Notes: a model not told the origin generated them from the letters alone. A stretch of 64,000 bases of DNA from Amoeboaphelidium protococcarum (GCA_023515745.1 JALECJ010000257.1:1676687-1740686); one strand, 5' to 3'; shown: positions 1 through 14,288, counted from the first letter of the stretch. Numbers and translations: made by a program.

Positions 1-2
1 AT

Positions 3-1157
3 TACGGCATCTCATTCTTACAGCGCGTCTTCCCAATGCTTTCCAGTCATAATGTTACGGCTATATTTGGTTAGAACTGGTATGTGTACGTACCTCTAAT
101 GTCTCATAAAAGCATGTGTATTCTGCGCGTGGATGCCACCATGTTAGCCGACGGTGGTAGATTTGAAGTGATGTGCTCTGATTTGTATCAGGATTAAGAC
201 ATGGCGAAAGTATTGTGCGCATGGCTAAGTTGGGCGGTTGCTGTCATATCTCAGCTGAACTTTAGGAAAGATGACATTAATGGTCTCGACTACAAAAACT
301 GCTGGATGCCACCTCAAGCTATTAAGAAGGTTTACTAACATGTTGATGTCACTCGATTGGTTGCCCATCCAAGTTATTACAACCCGCTTTATGTGTATTT
401 ACCGGAAGACGAAAGCCAGGATTGTGTATTTAAACTCCTGAGTTTCTGGTCTAATTCGTCAAATCTACTTGCACCTAGTTTCTTTTTACAATCTGATTTG
501 TTCTAAAGTGCACCTCGAATTCCAGATAGTATATTGCAAGGCCGACAAGTTAACAAATGGAAGATGAATAGCTTCTTGTTACAGATGCCTTTTTACAGGA
601 GGGGGGATTTATTACACTAGCCGCCATCTGATTATGCCCAGCTGATCAATGTACTGTTACAAGTGATAAACTTTCTCATCAGAATGAAGGACGAATTTAA
701 GATGGCTCACTGCGATATTCGGCCTCAGAACATTTGCTGGAAGTCTGCGCGTGAAATCATACTGATTGATTACGATCTTGTATAAATTCTGAATAAGCAT
801 TCTCGGAAGCCAGCGGACGCAAAAGACAGTGGTCCAGATGACAGAGTTGTGAATAATTATGACTTGTGGTCAGTTGGCGTGCTGATTCTCTAGCTGTGTC
901 TGGAGAAAAGTTCGTTTAGTTGGCTTAATATCGTGGATTGGCGTGATACTGCTAGAAGCTGGCATTTGAATGTCCCCATGGCTATTGATTTCCCTCCAAC
1001 ATTCCAGTGGAAAATTCAATACGCGCCACATAAAGATCTTTTGTAAAGTTTGGTTTCAAGATGCTTGTAACCTCAAAATTTTAGAATCAGCTTGGAGGAG
1101 ATGAGGGCTTTACTGTAAGAAGAAGATGCGACATTGAATGTTAATGAAATTGTCTGA
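3..1157 (+). CDS. Protein-kinase-like protein, 5' end outside window
   Basis: The frame is open from the window edge to a TGA at 1155-1157 (384 codons) once TAA and TAG are read as Gln; at least ten such codons are in frame. The only recognisable part is a kinase-like core near residues 230-300. HCDIRPQN occupies the place of the HRD catalytic loop, ILIDYDL stands where DFG should be, and YDLWSVGVLIL resembles kinase helix F. The glycine loop and VAIK lysine are not evident, so it may be a degenerate or divergent kinase fold (the H-x-D-I-R-P-x-N form occurs in expanded kinase-like families of fungi and oomycetes). The N-terminal half is unrecognised. Substrate unknown. The start codon lies upstream of base 1. 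Confident that it is coding, less so about activity. Confidence 0.7.
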
Positions 1158-1435
1158 AAACTAGTTGCTTTGAATTTACAAAGTTCTAATTGAGAATCAG
1201 TAGTATATAGTTTTACAAAATTTAATCTTTTCAAAACCTCATTCAGATAAATTACGGATACATAGGACTTTTCGATCCAAAGGGACCGTGGGAATAATTT
1301 TCGTGTTGACTTGGCGGCCGTTCCCTCTTCTCAAACGTAACAGTTGTTCTAACATCACACCTTCTTTAACTGTATCGTTTGAATAGAATTCAAGTCGCTT
1401 AATATACATCGGCCACCGTTTATTTTAAGCCAGTT

Positions 1436-2917
1436 ATGTCAGACTAAGCATTTGGTGATTAAATTCCCTTCGCTGATCCAGCGGTACGTTCTTAATGAAG
1501 CATTGCTTGTCATGTAATACAAGTTTTAGGACTTTGTAGTGGTACTAGCCTGATTGGAATAGCCCTTACTTTAATGACTCGCACCGCAAATTGAGAGCGT
1601 ACACAAGAGAGTTTGTGGAGAAGTACATTATGCCAGATGTGCAGGACTGGAGTGAAGCGAACGATTCCAAGTGGGTTAAACCTCTGTTAAAGAAGCTGGC
1701 CGATGCTCAACTCTTACCTGGCATGTTAGGCATTCAGCCGTGGCCGACCAATTACACTGATATCAAGCCGCCGTGTGGTATACTACCTCATCAGTGGGAT
1801 GCATTTCATGAGATGGTTGTCTAGGATGAGATTGCCAGGTGTGCGTCTGGTGGTGTCATGCTTGGTCTTGCTGGATATGGTATCGCACTGCCGCCGGTGC
1901 TGCACTTTGGCTCTGACAGGTTGAAGTAGAAAATGCGCGATGTCGTTGATGGGCGCAAAGTCATTTGTTTAAATGTCACTGAACCTGGTGCTGGAAGTGA
2001 TGTAAGCCTAACAGTAATTATATTAAGTAATCATTATGTCTATTTAGTGTAGGTTAGCGCAATCAAGTGTACAGCTAGAAAGACTGCCGATGGAAAGCAT
2101 TACATTGTGGATGGAGAGAAGAAGTACATCACTAATGGCATATTCGCAGACTATTTCACTGTGGCTGTAAGGACCGGCGGTTAAGGTATGGGTGGTATCT
2201 CTCTGCTATTGATAGAGCGCGACATGCCAGGTATCAGTATGCGCTTGATGAAGATGCAGGGAGGTTGGGGAAGTGGTACGACATTTGTGATTTTTGATCA
2301 AGTCAAAGTTCCAGTTGAGAATCTTATTGGCAAAGAGAACAATGGATTCAAGTATGTTATGTACAATTTCAATCATGAGCGCCTGTCTGGGATTATCCAT
2401 GCCGTCCGCTTCTCCAGAGAGTGCTTCCATGACGCTATCAAACATGCTCATTAGCGTGAGGCTTTTGGGAAGAAGCTGATTGACAATCAGGTGGTCAGAT
2501 ATAAATTGTCCAATATGGCCAAGATGATTGAAGCCACACAAGGATGGCTGAATGATTTGGTATGGCAGATCAAGACGATGCCCAAGGAACAGTAATTGTT
2601 GAGACTGGGAGGACCGACGGCTCTGCTAAAGGCTCAGGCCACTCAACTGTTTGAGTTTTGCGCCAGAGAATCTTCATAGATCTTTGGCGGCTTCTCTTAC
2701 ACTCGCTCCGGAAAAGGTGAACGTGTTGAGCGTTTGTACCGCGATGTCAGAGTATGGGCTATCGGCGGTGGTACTGAAGAGGTAAATTTGTTATACTGCT
2801 GCGCGCGTATTTATTATCATCTTTCATAAGTACCATTTCACATCAGTGTAGGTAATGTTGGATTTGGGAATAAGACAAGCGATTAAAGTCGCCCAGCTAT
2901 TTGGTGCAAAATTGTGA
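1436..2917 (+). CDS. Acyl-CoA dehydrogenase (four exons)
   Basis: FAD flavoprotein that oxidises acyl-CoA thioesters to enoyl-CoA in beta-oxidation. Exons are 1436-1483, 1540-2001, 2053-2781 and 2852-2917, giving 434 aa. Introns of 56, 51 and 70 nt begin GTACGT, GTAAGC and GTAAAT and all end in TGTAG. After the first splice the protein reads WYQPDWNSPYFNDSHRK, typical of the fungal/ACAD10-11-like branch. Further matches are TEPGAGSD in the FAD/substrate region, GEKKYITNG, the conserved HERL...A near residue 250, QREAFGKKL, and a C-terminal YRDVRVWAIGGGTEE block, where the catalytic-loop region of this branch lies. No clear mitochondrial presequence or PTS1 is seen (it ends GAKL), so compartment is uncertain. 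TAG/TAA occur at several Gln positions. Confidence 0.9.
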
Positions 2918-2992
2918 TTGTTTTTCTATCACATATTTTGATCTTCTTTACCTACTGATGTCTTCGATCTTGAATTGATCTTCATTTACAGA

Positions 2993-4124
2993 ATGGACTT
3001 GAAGTTTCCAACGCCTAATCTTTCACATTTTAGTAAAAATGACTATGAAAGAGTATACGAGCCTTCCGGTAATATTGCTCAATTTAGTATAAGAACATTT
3101 GCTTATAACCGCGGTGTTGTATCACCTTGCCAGACCCTTTGTAGAGGACACCTTTCTGATGCTCGACGCGTTAGAGACTGATCTTGAATAGCTAAAGTTG
3201 ATTAATCCTTAATTATGTATTGAAATTGGGTAAATTTGTTCGTTCGCTCTGTCCTTATAATGACATGGATATAATTTACGTTGATAATAGCGTAGATCCG
3301 GCAGTGGTGTAATCTCGACTTTTATGGCTTAAATTCTCAAGTCAAATTAAGCGGGTAAGTTGTTCAATACTCGAAGGATATCCCTAAAATTACTTACGTT
3401 AATAATTTAGTCTATCTATGTACTGATATAAACATTCATGCATGTGACGCGACTCTGAGAACTGGATATAATAATAAGGTGAGCTTACCCGTAAATTTAT
3501 TGTGCGTCTATAGATAAACTTGGCGATTATTTAGGTAGATTGACTTGAACGTTATTAATGATTGCTTTGCAAGTAGTTTGGTGCAGCGATTGAGAGGCGA
3601 AGTGGACGTTATGATTTGGAATCCTCCATATGTTGTATCATCTCATGAAGAAGTTGTGTCTGTTGAGAAAGTGCTCAGTAGTTAAATTCAGAGTATGCAG
3701 GATGATCATAACAAAAAATCCAATTAGAATGAAGTCATCTGGAGTTGCTCTGGTGGTGTCAATGGCCGCGAACTTATTGATCAACTATTTCAGTCACATT
3801 AGATTGAGGTAATTTACTTTCTTTATATTCTGATGCATTAGATGTTGCTGTAAAGTTTGTTCAGATTAAATGTAGACTCTTTTGAAAGTTGGCGGAGTAT
3901 TCTATTTGCTCGCGATTAAGCAGAATGATATACAAGATTTGATCGCGCTTGGTCGGAGGCATAATCTTTTAGGATCGGTAAGATGGCCGTCAAGTTATTT
4001 TAAAGCCTATTAAAATTATCAATAATGGTATTTGTCATTCAGTGAGTAGATTTTAATAGAGCGAAGGGCTGGTATTGAGTACTTATACGTGTTAAAATTT
4101 ATCAGGCAGTCCAGCATGTCTTGA
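2993..4124 (+). CDS. MTQ2: eRF1 glutamine methyltransferase HEMK2/MTQ2 (seven exons)
   Basis: Catalytic subunit of the SAM-dependent methyltransferase that modifies the GGQ glutamine of release factor eRF1 (with TRM112 in known species). Exons 2993-3068, 3145-3229, 3296-3354, 3411-3478, 3539-3808, 3876-3977 and 4050-4124 give 244 aa. The start is MDLKFPTPNLSHF, followed by VYEPSEDTFLMLDALE, the SAM motif EIGSGSGV, YLCTDIN, the catalytic NPPY (MIWNPPYVV) and a GGVNGRE block, in family order. Six introns of 56-76 nt all join in phase; every 3' end is TAG. An in-frame ATG six codons upstream (2975) is possible but MDLKF aligns better. It is the most intron-rich gene in the window, and is functionally apt in a genome with a single stop codon, although that link is only inference. 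Confidence 0.92.
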
Positions 4125-4266
4125 CTGATTACTGAAAGGCATCGATTTGATTAGATACTTGACAGGTATAGAAGCATCACTAAAACATTGATAAAATTAT
4201 AATGATTATATTTAAATAGATTGAATACATTAAATTATTCACTCTACTTTTGTATACAAATTATAA

Positions 4267-5353
4267 TCAGTTAGGCTAATCAAAATTATGCATTTGATTA
4301 GATAATGTGGCTGCCACTAGTATTAGATCTAAATGCGACTGGCGTTCATTGTGTGCTTCATTGCTATCGGTAGTACCAGCATTTTCTACCTAGGCCTACG
4401 ACTATTTTACAGCGACTCGCTAATCCCCCTACTAAGTCTATGGAACCTTTTATTACGATTGCTACAGCTATTATTACCACTCATTTCCTGTCATTGAATT
4501 CTATGCAGAACCTGACACGGACTCTGATGATGAAGTCTATTCAACTTAACCGGCAGTATCTTCCACGGAACTTTCATCTTCCGCAGCAGTGTCTTGACCA
4601 TCGCTACTAGGATAAACCAACTCAGCACCACCGTTATCATTCAGACTCGCTTTCAGTGGTGACAGCACATCTGAAGGAGAAGCATTATAGCTATCAGAGG
4701 CGCTTGCATCAGCCTCGGGCATAGTCTCATATGATGATCTCGAGCCTTGATCCTGTGATGACGACTATTAATCGGCAGTACTCTTCTTTAGATATCTTCT
4801 CCTGGCGTTGATGAACCAATTGTTCAATTATGTAGGTGTAAGGCCAAGCTACTTGCACAAATCCCGCTTCTAACTCTCTTTCGGATACGGATTCTACTGA
4901 TTGTTGAAAAGCCAGCTCTTGAGAGCCTGCGTCACATGCTTTGGTAGATTCTCCCGAGTCCTCCTGTTGGACAACATGGATGAAAGCGACGTCGAATCTT
5001 GATATCTAGAATGTTGTTATTATTACTAGTGCTGCTATCGCTCCATGTGTAACTAAGATCTACCCATTTAAGCACTGTTAATTTATGTTGGTTCACCAGC
5101 ATTAGCACCATGATCAAGTGGAGACTGCGACTTGGTAAACATCTGCTGCTAATACTAATGGTGCTACTATTACTGCGAATACTGATGTTGATGATGGTGG
5201 TGGTGAGGATGATGCTGTGAATTCTACAGTGGTGCACGAGCAGCAGGAACATAACCGTGTTGTATAGGATGAGGACGATGCAGCTGCTAGTGAGAATGCT
5301 AAACAGGCTGATTACCAGGATTAGGATATACAATAAAGCCTAGTTACTACTAT

Positions 5354-5398
<45 letters not shown>

Positions 5399-6057
5399 GG
5401 CACCTGACTTAAACTCTTCGCACTACCACCGCTACTCGTGTTACTGTTGAACTGGGCAGAGGATCTTATACTTCCACCAGCAGTATTACTATTAGTAGGA
5501 TCAGAGAGCCCACTTCGCTGGCTGAGTCCACTTTCGCTGTTAGATGCACCACTCACACTCAATGGCCATGACTATCCTCTTGGCTAGGATTATGAAGGCA
5601 AATATCCTGACATACCACTAAAGCTTCCGCCATACTACCACTATTACTACTACTGTAATTGTTGTTGTTGTTGTTATTGATGGTGATGATGCTGATGGCT
5701 CTGAAAGCCAGAACTCACTTGCGATCCAATAGAAGCACCTTCCTAAGCATTGTAAATAGTGTATGTGCCATATCCCGATGTCCACTTAGTCATAGCAGAT
5801 TGGCTTGTATAGTTATTACTCATCGCCCGCCCCGAGCTAGCGTCATCCCTTGACAAACTTTGACCGCCGCGCTGAAGCTAATTACTATTTATCCGAGCAT
5901 CGATCGACACTTTTCGACAATCGCTATCACTGGCCGGACATATATCATCAACTCCGGGAAGTGTAATTTTTCTCTCTGCAGCTGCAGCAGCATCATCAGC
6001 TGTAGTTGTTGTTGCTGTTGTTGTTGCCGCTATGGGCGGGAGTTTTCCGCTGTCCAT
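4267..6057 (-). CDS. TALE-class homeodomain transcription factor
   Basis: Nuclear DNA-binding regulator of 596 aa in one intronless frame, start ATG 6055-6057 (MDSGK), stop TGA 4267-4269. The homeodomain lies near residues 360-420. It has the three-residue extension NPYP between helices 1 and 2 that defines the TALE class, and helix 3 is NNWFINARRR with Ile at position 50, as in TGIF, KNOX and fungal Cup9/Tos8 proteins. The remainder is low-complexity: Gln/His-rich stretches near residues 120-140 and 290-340, a run of 18 glutamines at 5344-5397, and an acidic Ser/Asp tail with clustered TAA/TAG glutamines. An upstream in-frame ATG at 6157-6159 could add 34 residues. The partner and target genes are unknown. 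Confidence 0.9.
5344..5397 (-). repeat. In-frame (TAG)n codon array encoding 18 glutamines
   Basis: On the minus strand, in the frame of the homeobox gene, 18 consecutive codons are TAG (16) or TAA (2) with no CAG/CAA; the last 14 codons in genome order (5356-5397) are an uninterrupted TAG trinucleotide repeat. It is flanked by Pro and Leu codons in an open frame that continues to the homeodomain. This is a polyglutamine microsatellite made of a reassigned stop codon. Confidence 0.9.
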
Positions 6058-6779
6058 TGCAGAGCCTAGACCGAAAACAGAAAAAGCGATGAGCGATTGG
6101 CGTTCTGTATAACAACACGGATGAGCGATTGACAGGAAAGTCAGGCAAAATATTCTCACAAGAAAGTTACATCTAAGGTTGACTCTATTATCAATCTTTA
6201 GTATGATGCATCATGTAAACAGACTTTATGTCATTTATAATATGACTAATACTGGGATAAGCTATTCTACAATCGTCAAACAATGCGAATGGTTTCACAC
6301 AAAAGCACATGGCGTATTATCCGTGTTTCTCCCGTCTTAAACGAGAGCACACGACCTGTGAGAGAGAGATAGCGCGCGCAAAGTGTTTATGAAACAGGTG
6401 GCGTCATTTGCCGATGATGGTTCATCACCTGTTCACTGCAGGACTAACATTTCGCCGAAGGGTGAAATCGATGGAACTGCCAAAGTCGCTCACTGTCTCA
6501 CCACTCTATTGAGATCTGCGACAATTCCCCATATCAATCTATGAGTTGAAATTAGGAGTGATAGAATTTTAAAGACTTTAATCCTTATCTTAGTACGAAT
6601 CTTGATTTTAATAAAGATGCGACTGACGTAAAAGCAGTTGTTACGCACCATCGACAGTCAATGCCCTTGCTGTGATTCACACGATTTGTGATGTTGTTGA
6701 CTTGTCTTCGATGACATTCTCTTTTATCATTACACCCGTTCTATGTAGATGCACTGGTCTTACAATTGAAAATTGAATC
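6058..6779. other. Intergenic, 5' region of the homeobox gene
   Basis: 722 bases upstream of the minus-strand homeobox gene and of a small plus-strand ORF. AT-rich with a GAGAGAGAGATAGCGCGCGC stretch near 6360-6380. I see no convincing gene or RNA. Alternative N-terminal sequence of the homeobox protein (in-frame ATG 6157-6159) would lie here. Confidence 0.4.
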
Positions 6780-7106
6780 ATGTAGCATTAAATAAAAGTT
6801 TTAAAACTGTTCGGTGACGGTGTGAGACGATCTTAATAGTTGCAACAAACACAAGGGGGATTGCAGTAAAGTGTTGTGAGATTCTACGGGGCCAAGTCGC
6901 AGAGACAAAAAGCGGAGGAGCACATTGCAGATATCAGTCAATAGACTCCCAAAGACTAAAAGAAACCTTCTGCTTATCCAGCAGAGAGTAAGAATAGGGA
7001 GAATGAGCTGAATATCCGCCCACCATCGTCCAAGAGTTGGCGCGACGAATCTTCTGATAATCGTCAAGAGACTAATAGCAATACATGGTCAGACGGAACT
7101 GGCTGA
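6780..7106 (+). CDS. Small hydrophilic protein, unrecognised
   Basis: ATG 6780 to TGA 7104-7106, 108 aa, with several TAA/TAG read as Gln. The N-terminus is short and basic (MQHQIKVLKLFGDGVRR), which could be a mitochondrial presequence. The rest is charged, Ser/Asn/Gln-rich and has no predicted membrane segment. An open frame also exists on the opposite strand, and with only one stop codon random ORFs of this length are not rare, so coding status is unproven. I recognise no family. Confidence 0.35.
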
Positions 7107-7176
7107 TGGTGATATTTGAAGCGTGACGTGTCTAAAATAAATTGATCATTCATCAAACTAGATTTTTATTACAAAA

Positions 7177-7368
7177 TCACCAACTTAAAGCCATGTGCTT
7201 GAACCATTACAGAAATCCTTAATCTTTGGGCCGGCTATCATCAATGAAATACATTCCCACAATTCCAGTGGTGGTGAAGCTCAGCGTGACACCCAATCTT
7301 TACAGAGGAGGCAGATTCTAGAATGACTGCCAGATATTACGCGATTTTAACTTATTATCTTGCACCAT
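7177..7368 (-). CDS. Possible 63-aa single-pass membrane protein
   Basis: Frame from ATG 7366-7368 to TGA 7177-7179. It has a basic N-terminal part (MVQDNKLKSRNIWQSF), a hydrophobic segment around residues 26-42 (RLGVTLSFTTTGIVGMYFI), then a short polar tail ending in KHMALSW. This layout is common in small mitochondrial inner-membrane proteins, but I cannot name a family. It lies 159 bases downstream of the prefoldin gene on the same strand and could be part of its 3' UTR. The in-frame sequence further upstream is hydrophobic and has alternative ATGs. Confidence 0.4.
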
Positions 7369-7527
7369 TTTAGTCAGCGGATAAACTAAAATACGACCAA
7401 TACTACTTGATTGAATCAAAGAAGTGAAGAAATCCGCCTTGTAAAATAGCAAATTCGATTGAAGGATGTAAAAGAAGAAAGTGCAATCCGTATGATATAA
7501 CATTATTATAAGATTAGACAAAGTGCT

Positions 7528-8052
7528 TCATTCAAACTCTAAATTAATAGTCTGTCCCAACTTGGCGTATAGTTCAGACTTTAATAGGTTCATTTGGCCT
7601 TCAATTTCTTCCAATTGACTATTAATCTAATCAATCTGCTCCTAAAGAGCTGAGGATCTGCGCTCTAGAAATTCTTGCGCGCGTTAATACTCCATATCAT
7701 AAAAAGAACCTCCAATCTGCACAGGGATGATGTGCTATTTATTAAAATTCTTTTAGCCGGAGCTATCCTTATTATTATCTACCTCATCATCATCCTGAAT
7801 GTCCAAATCAGTGAGATCTTCATCTACATCTTCGAGTAGGACCATCTCCTCGACAGTCTCAAGAGCGTCTTTAGTGGCCTGTAGCTCATATAAAAGTCCA
7901 GAATTGTCGTCGCCAAGTGCCAGCTTCTTCTCTGTTCTTCGCATATTAAGCTTAGCAAACTAATTGATTTTACTCTAATCTTCCCATGTAATCTCCTACG
8001 CGTCCTTCTCTGCCTGCTTCGGCAGCAGTTTTACCATCGTCGGTGTGGCCAT
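7528..8052 (-). CDS. PFDN4: Prefoldin subunit 4
   Basis: Beta-type subunit of the prefoldin (GimC) hexamer that passes nascent actin and tubulin to the CCT chaperonin in the cytosol. 174 aa, TGA stop. Recognised from ITWEDQSKINQFAKLN in the first helix, the LEDVDEDL block, a central VQIGGSFYDMEYQRAQEFLE segment corresponding to the beta hairpins and second coil, and a long C-terminal coiled coil. It is longer than the usual 130-140 aa because of an acidic insert (residues ~80-105, DIQDDDEVDNNKDSSG). Five or more Gln codons are TAG/TAA. The start (MATPTMVK) is followed directly by the conserved helix. Confidence 0.88.
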
Positions 8053-8209
8053 TTTTACTCTTTCAAGCGGTCGCTGCTGAATAACGAAAAAAAGTTCATC
8101 TAGAAGAGAAGGATCAGATACAAGATGATGCAGATTTAATGATTACACTTTATTATTAATAAATAAATTCACGTATAAAGGTAGGTAAGACTCCGAGTCA
8201 GTCAATAAA

Positions 8210-10858
<2,649 letters not shown>

Positions 10859-11321
10859 TCTTTATTACTTTTACAATTACTACTATTATTATTATTATTA
10901 AAATTCAAAACAATTTTGTCACTGATATACAAACGGACTCCTAATTATCAAAAATGAGTCAGTCGGATTACACAATACGCAGATATTAAACACAATTACT
11001 ACTATTAGTATTAATCCACAAAGAAGATGGAAAGAACAGGCGCGTGTTTATCAGAGAGACTGCGGTCTGGCTGTGTCTGTATAGCAATTGTTGTTCAGAG
11101 TGGAAAAGGTGAAGACGCGTGAGTGTAACAGCAACGGTAATTGTACGCGATCAGAAGGCTCAGAAACGACGCTAATTTCAGTCGCGGCCAATCAGAGCGT
11201 GTGATATTCGAACACCACGATCAAAATGGTAACTTGAGGATTCTTCTGATTGATATGGTGTGTTGCACAGATATAGGAAGTACTAATCGATATTCGCTGA
11301 TTATTCAATGCTATTACTAGA
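10859..11321. other. Intergenic, upstream of the C1-domain kinase
   Basis: 463 bases between the kinase start and the FCF1 stop, both on the minus strand. The 60 bases next to the kinase ATG are rich in TTATTACTA repeats (5' UTR). No further gene seen. Confidence 0.4.
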
Positions 11322-11989
11322 TCAATCTTTATTACTCAGTCCGTATGCTTCAGGCAGTCTTTCAACGACATATTTACGCGATTTGATGTACATGATGGGC
11401 ACGCCGGGAATTTTGCGGATTCTCTGCTTCAACTGTTTATCGCATGTGGCCACGAGAAAGCACGGATGAGCCGTTACGCGTGATACGATGCAATCATCCG
11501 CGTATGTGCCTTTGTGCATGCAAGGGAATCTTTCCACGCCTTCAGTGCTGAGGGCAATCTTGAGAGCAATCCGGTACTTGGGACCAAGTTTCTGCAATTC
11601 AGCCACCACGCAATCAGTGATGCACGGTATGCATTTAGCCAGTAGACAATCCATCATCCCTTTGACCAAATCAATCTTGTTCTGAATCGAGAAATTTATA
11701 AAATTAGTATCTATAAATACGTGATATGGAGGACCCAGGGATTTGTTGTATTTAAAAAATAGAGATGATGCCATCTATGGGACATTCTTCACCAGTTCAG
11801 ATTCACTCTTTTCCCTCTACTGGTCTTTCTTTTGCTAATTCTCTTTTCTACATTACACATGAAGATCGTGGTTATTGATATATAGATCAGTAAAATACTC
11901 TCATTCAAAGATGAAGCTTACAATCGAGAGTCTTTCTTGGATATTATCCTCTTTAATCCAACAGCTTTAGTCTTTTTCTATTTCCCCAT
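11322..11989 (-). CDS. FCF1: PIN-domain rRNA-processing protein FCF1/UTP24
   Basis: Nucleolar endonuclease of the small-subunit processome that cleaves pre-rRNA at sites A1/A2. Exons 11922-11989 and 11322-11847 (74-nt GTAAGC...TGTAG intron) give 197 aa, the usual length. The start is MGKQKKTKAV with Gln4 encoded by TAG. The join gives KKDSRLKENQQKK. The PIN core follows: [14 protein letters not shown] (first catalytic Asp), [26 protein letters not shown] (acidic pair) and [13 protein letters not shown]. The highly conserved N-terminus settles both the start and the splice. Confidence 0.95.
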
Positions 11990-12127
11990 TTTGTCTCGTT
12001 TTCGTCGCAAAGTTAAAAGGGATGCTGGCGAATTATTGAGTAGTTATGAGTGATCGTCGATAATTGCGATTAAAACGTATAGAAAATAATACTTTTAAAG
12101 CCAACAGATTTACTCTACTATAATGGT

Positions 12128-13147
12128 TCACTTTAATTAAGCAAAGACGGGATCAGATCCATTGTTGACCAGGCAGAATTGTTTAATTTCAATGGAAGCA
12201 TCTTTAGCCGAATCTGATGGTATAAGAGATTGCAAATATTGGGATACAGTTTCACCTTCAGAGCCAAATATAAACTACTGATGATATAACGCGTCATCGC
12301 CATAGCCAGAGATCTTGGTCGGCCTCATGCCAATGATATGATTACACAGCTTTTGTGACACTTGGCTCAAGACTTCAGCGCTCGGCTTCTGAATCTTTGA
12401 GCCTTCCAACTGGAATATGCATCCACTTTTACCTAACAATATTTCCATAGAATCATCTGAGGACACTTGATCGGGTATGACAGCTGCTTAGTGAACTGCA
12501 AATCCCACATGTTCCCAGACTGAATCTAGCTGCGACACAGCTGGCGGAGAAGGTACAACAAATCCTGACTATACTCTGATATTCTCACCCAGTTTACTGA
12601 TACCATCCAAGACGAATTACTAGACTGAGACGTTGCTCAATTAATTTGACAGTTGGCCACCATTTTCACTTTTCAAATTCACCATCGGAGACTCCATCAA
12701 CTTGCTCATAACCCGATCATCATCGTGTGTGTATTTACTAGCAGGTAGATGTGATGAGCCAAGTGAACTAGAGGAAGATGCGGACATTAAAACATTTGAG
12801 CCATGATAAAGCAATGCGGTAGATGCAATGTTCACCGCCAACTCCTTAAACAAATCTGTCTGAGCAACAAAATCAGTCTCGCACCTCAGATTAAAGATGG
12901 ACGTGCCAATACCGCGTCGACTCACAATAGCAACCAGGCCATCATTCAACTATCGCTCCATCTTCTTTTAATTAATTCCTGCATGACTTTACTGTATATA
13001 CTTGACCGCATTATCGTAGTTATTATCCGACAGCTCTAGAGCTTCTTTGATCTTCATCATTGATAGGCCTTCAAATTAATGACGGAGCCTCATCACCAGC
13101 TACTTATCCGCCTTAACCGCACCTTCAACTACAGCTTTCGCAGCCAT
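12128..13147 (-). CDS. TSFM: Elongation factor Ts, mitochondrial type
   Basis: Nucleotide exchange factor for mitochondrial EF-Tu. 339 aa in one frame. An N-terminal UBA-like helix pair reads LVMRLRHQFEGLSMMKIKEALE, then NDGLVAIV, GTSIFNLRCETDFVAQ (the TDFV motif that contacts EF-Tu), a Ser-rich insert near residues 120-150, and the second EF-Ts core domain with SQVSQKLCNHIIGMRP and a terminal EIKQFCLVNN...DPVF. The chosen ATG (MAAKAVV) gives no long presequence; the codons upstream (GGT, TAT, TAA, TAG) hold no in-frame ATG nearby, so either the presequence is short or an upstream exon is missing. Divergent from YJU2 across 286 bp. Confidence 0.88.
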
Positions 13148-13433
13148 ACCATATTACTAATAACGACTCACTGAAAATAATTACTTTGTCAACATTTTTT
13201 ATCTCAACCGGATATTATATGTTCTATATTTTGAACACTTTTCGATCGAGAAAATGACGAAGTTTCACTTTCTTTCTTCTCCCTTCTCGCCTGTAATTGC
13301 TAAAGCGATCTTCATTCAATCACCTTTCTTCACTCCTCCGTATTTAGTGGAATTTGTTGATTTATCGAAAATTACATCACTAAAATTACATCACTATCGG
13401 TACCAATAAGGTGTATACAAAAATAAATACAAT

Positions 13434-14288
13434 ATGGCTGAGCGAAAAGTAATAAACAAGTATATACCGCCTACATTTAATGCGGAAAAGATTGAATTCT
13501 TTAAATCCAAGAATTAGGCCAAGATAAAGGCTAGAGTTATGGCTCCATTCAGTTTGCGATGCGAGAATTGTGGTGAATACATTTATAAAGGCACCAAGTT
13601 TAATGCGGTGAAAGATAAACCACACGGCGAAAAGTATCTGGGAATCCAGATTCATCGATTAACCATAAAATGTCCTGGATGCCACGGCGACATCTCGTAC
13701 AAGACTGATCCGAAGAATACTGATTATGTTATAGAATCTGGTGCAACGAGGAATGTGGAGCAGTGGCGACGTAATGCGCAGGAGGAGAATTAGATTTTAG
13801 AGAAACGGTAGCGGGAAGAGGAATTGGATCCATTGAAGAAGTTGGAAAATAAAACTGTCGACGCTCGACGAGAGATTGAGATCTTGGAGGGACTGGATGC
13901 ATTAAAATCGCGGTAGGATGCCCTTGAAGCTGTAGATGTGGATCAGGCAGCCAAACGCGTACGATTTGATATTGCTGATAATGACGATGCCCGGAGAGAT
14001 AATGATGCCACCACATAATAACTATTAGATGAATAGCGCGAAGATGAGGAGAGAGCTAGATTGGCATTCAAAGGCAAATAAAAGATGAAAGTACACGAAG
14101 ATTCGCTGTATGGTTATTCGCGGTAAAGTCAGTTTGATACCGTGTCACTTTTGTCTACGCGCACTAACAAGACGTCATAGACAGCTAAAAGCAGCGCCTC
14201 CATAGCTACTCTTCTAAATAATAATAGTAATCGAGACAAGACCAAGATGCGACAAGCTCTAGGTATTGTAAAGAAGAAGCCTCAATGA
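13434..14288 (+). CDS. YJU2: Splicing factor YJU2/CCDC94 (CWC16 family)
   Basis: Component of the NineTeen/Prp19-associated spliceosome that promotes the first transesterification. 284 aa. Start MAERKVINKYIPP with the family N-terminus that reaches into the active site, then the four-cysteine zinc module C-x2-C (RCENCGEYIYKG) and C-x2-C (KCPGCHGDISYKTDP), followed by DYVIESGATRNVEQW. The C-terminal half is charged coiled coil with DPLKKLENKT and ends in a basic tail. No introns are needed. TAG/TAA supply several Gln in the coiled coil. Confidence 0.93.

Noticed and set aside
6801-7067. Minus-strand hydrophobic ORF opposite the 108-aa ORF
   Set aside because: Leu/Arg-rich pattern typical of antisense reading; the plus strand gives the more protein-like product, though neither is proven.
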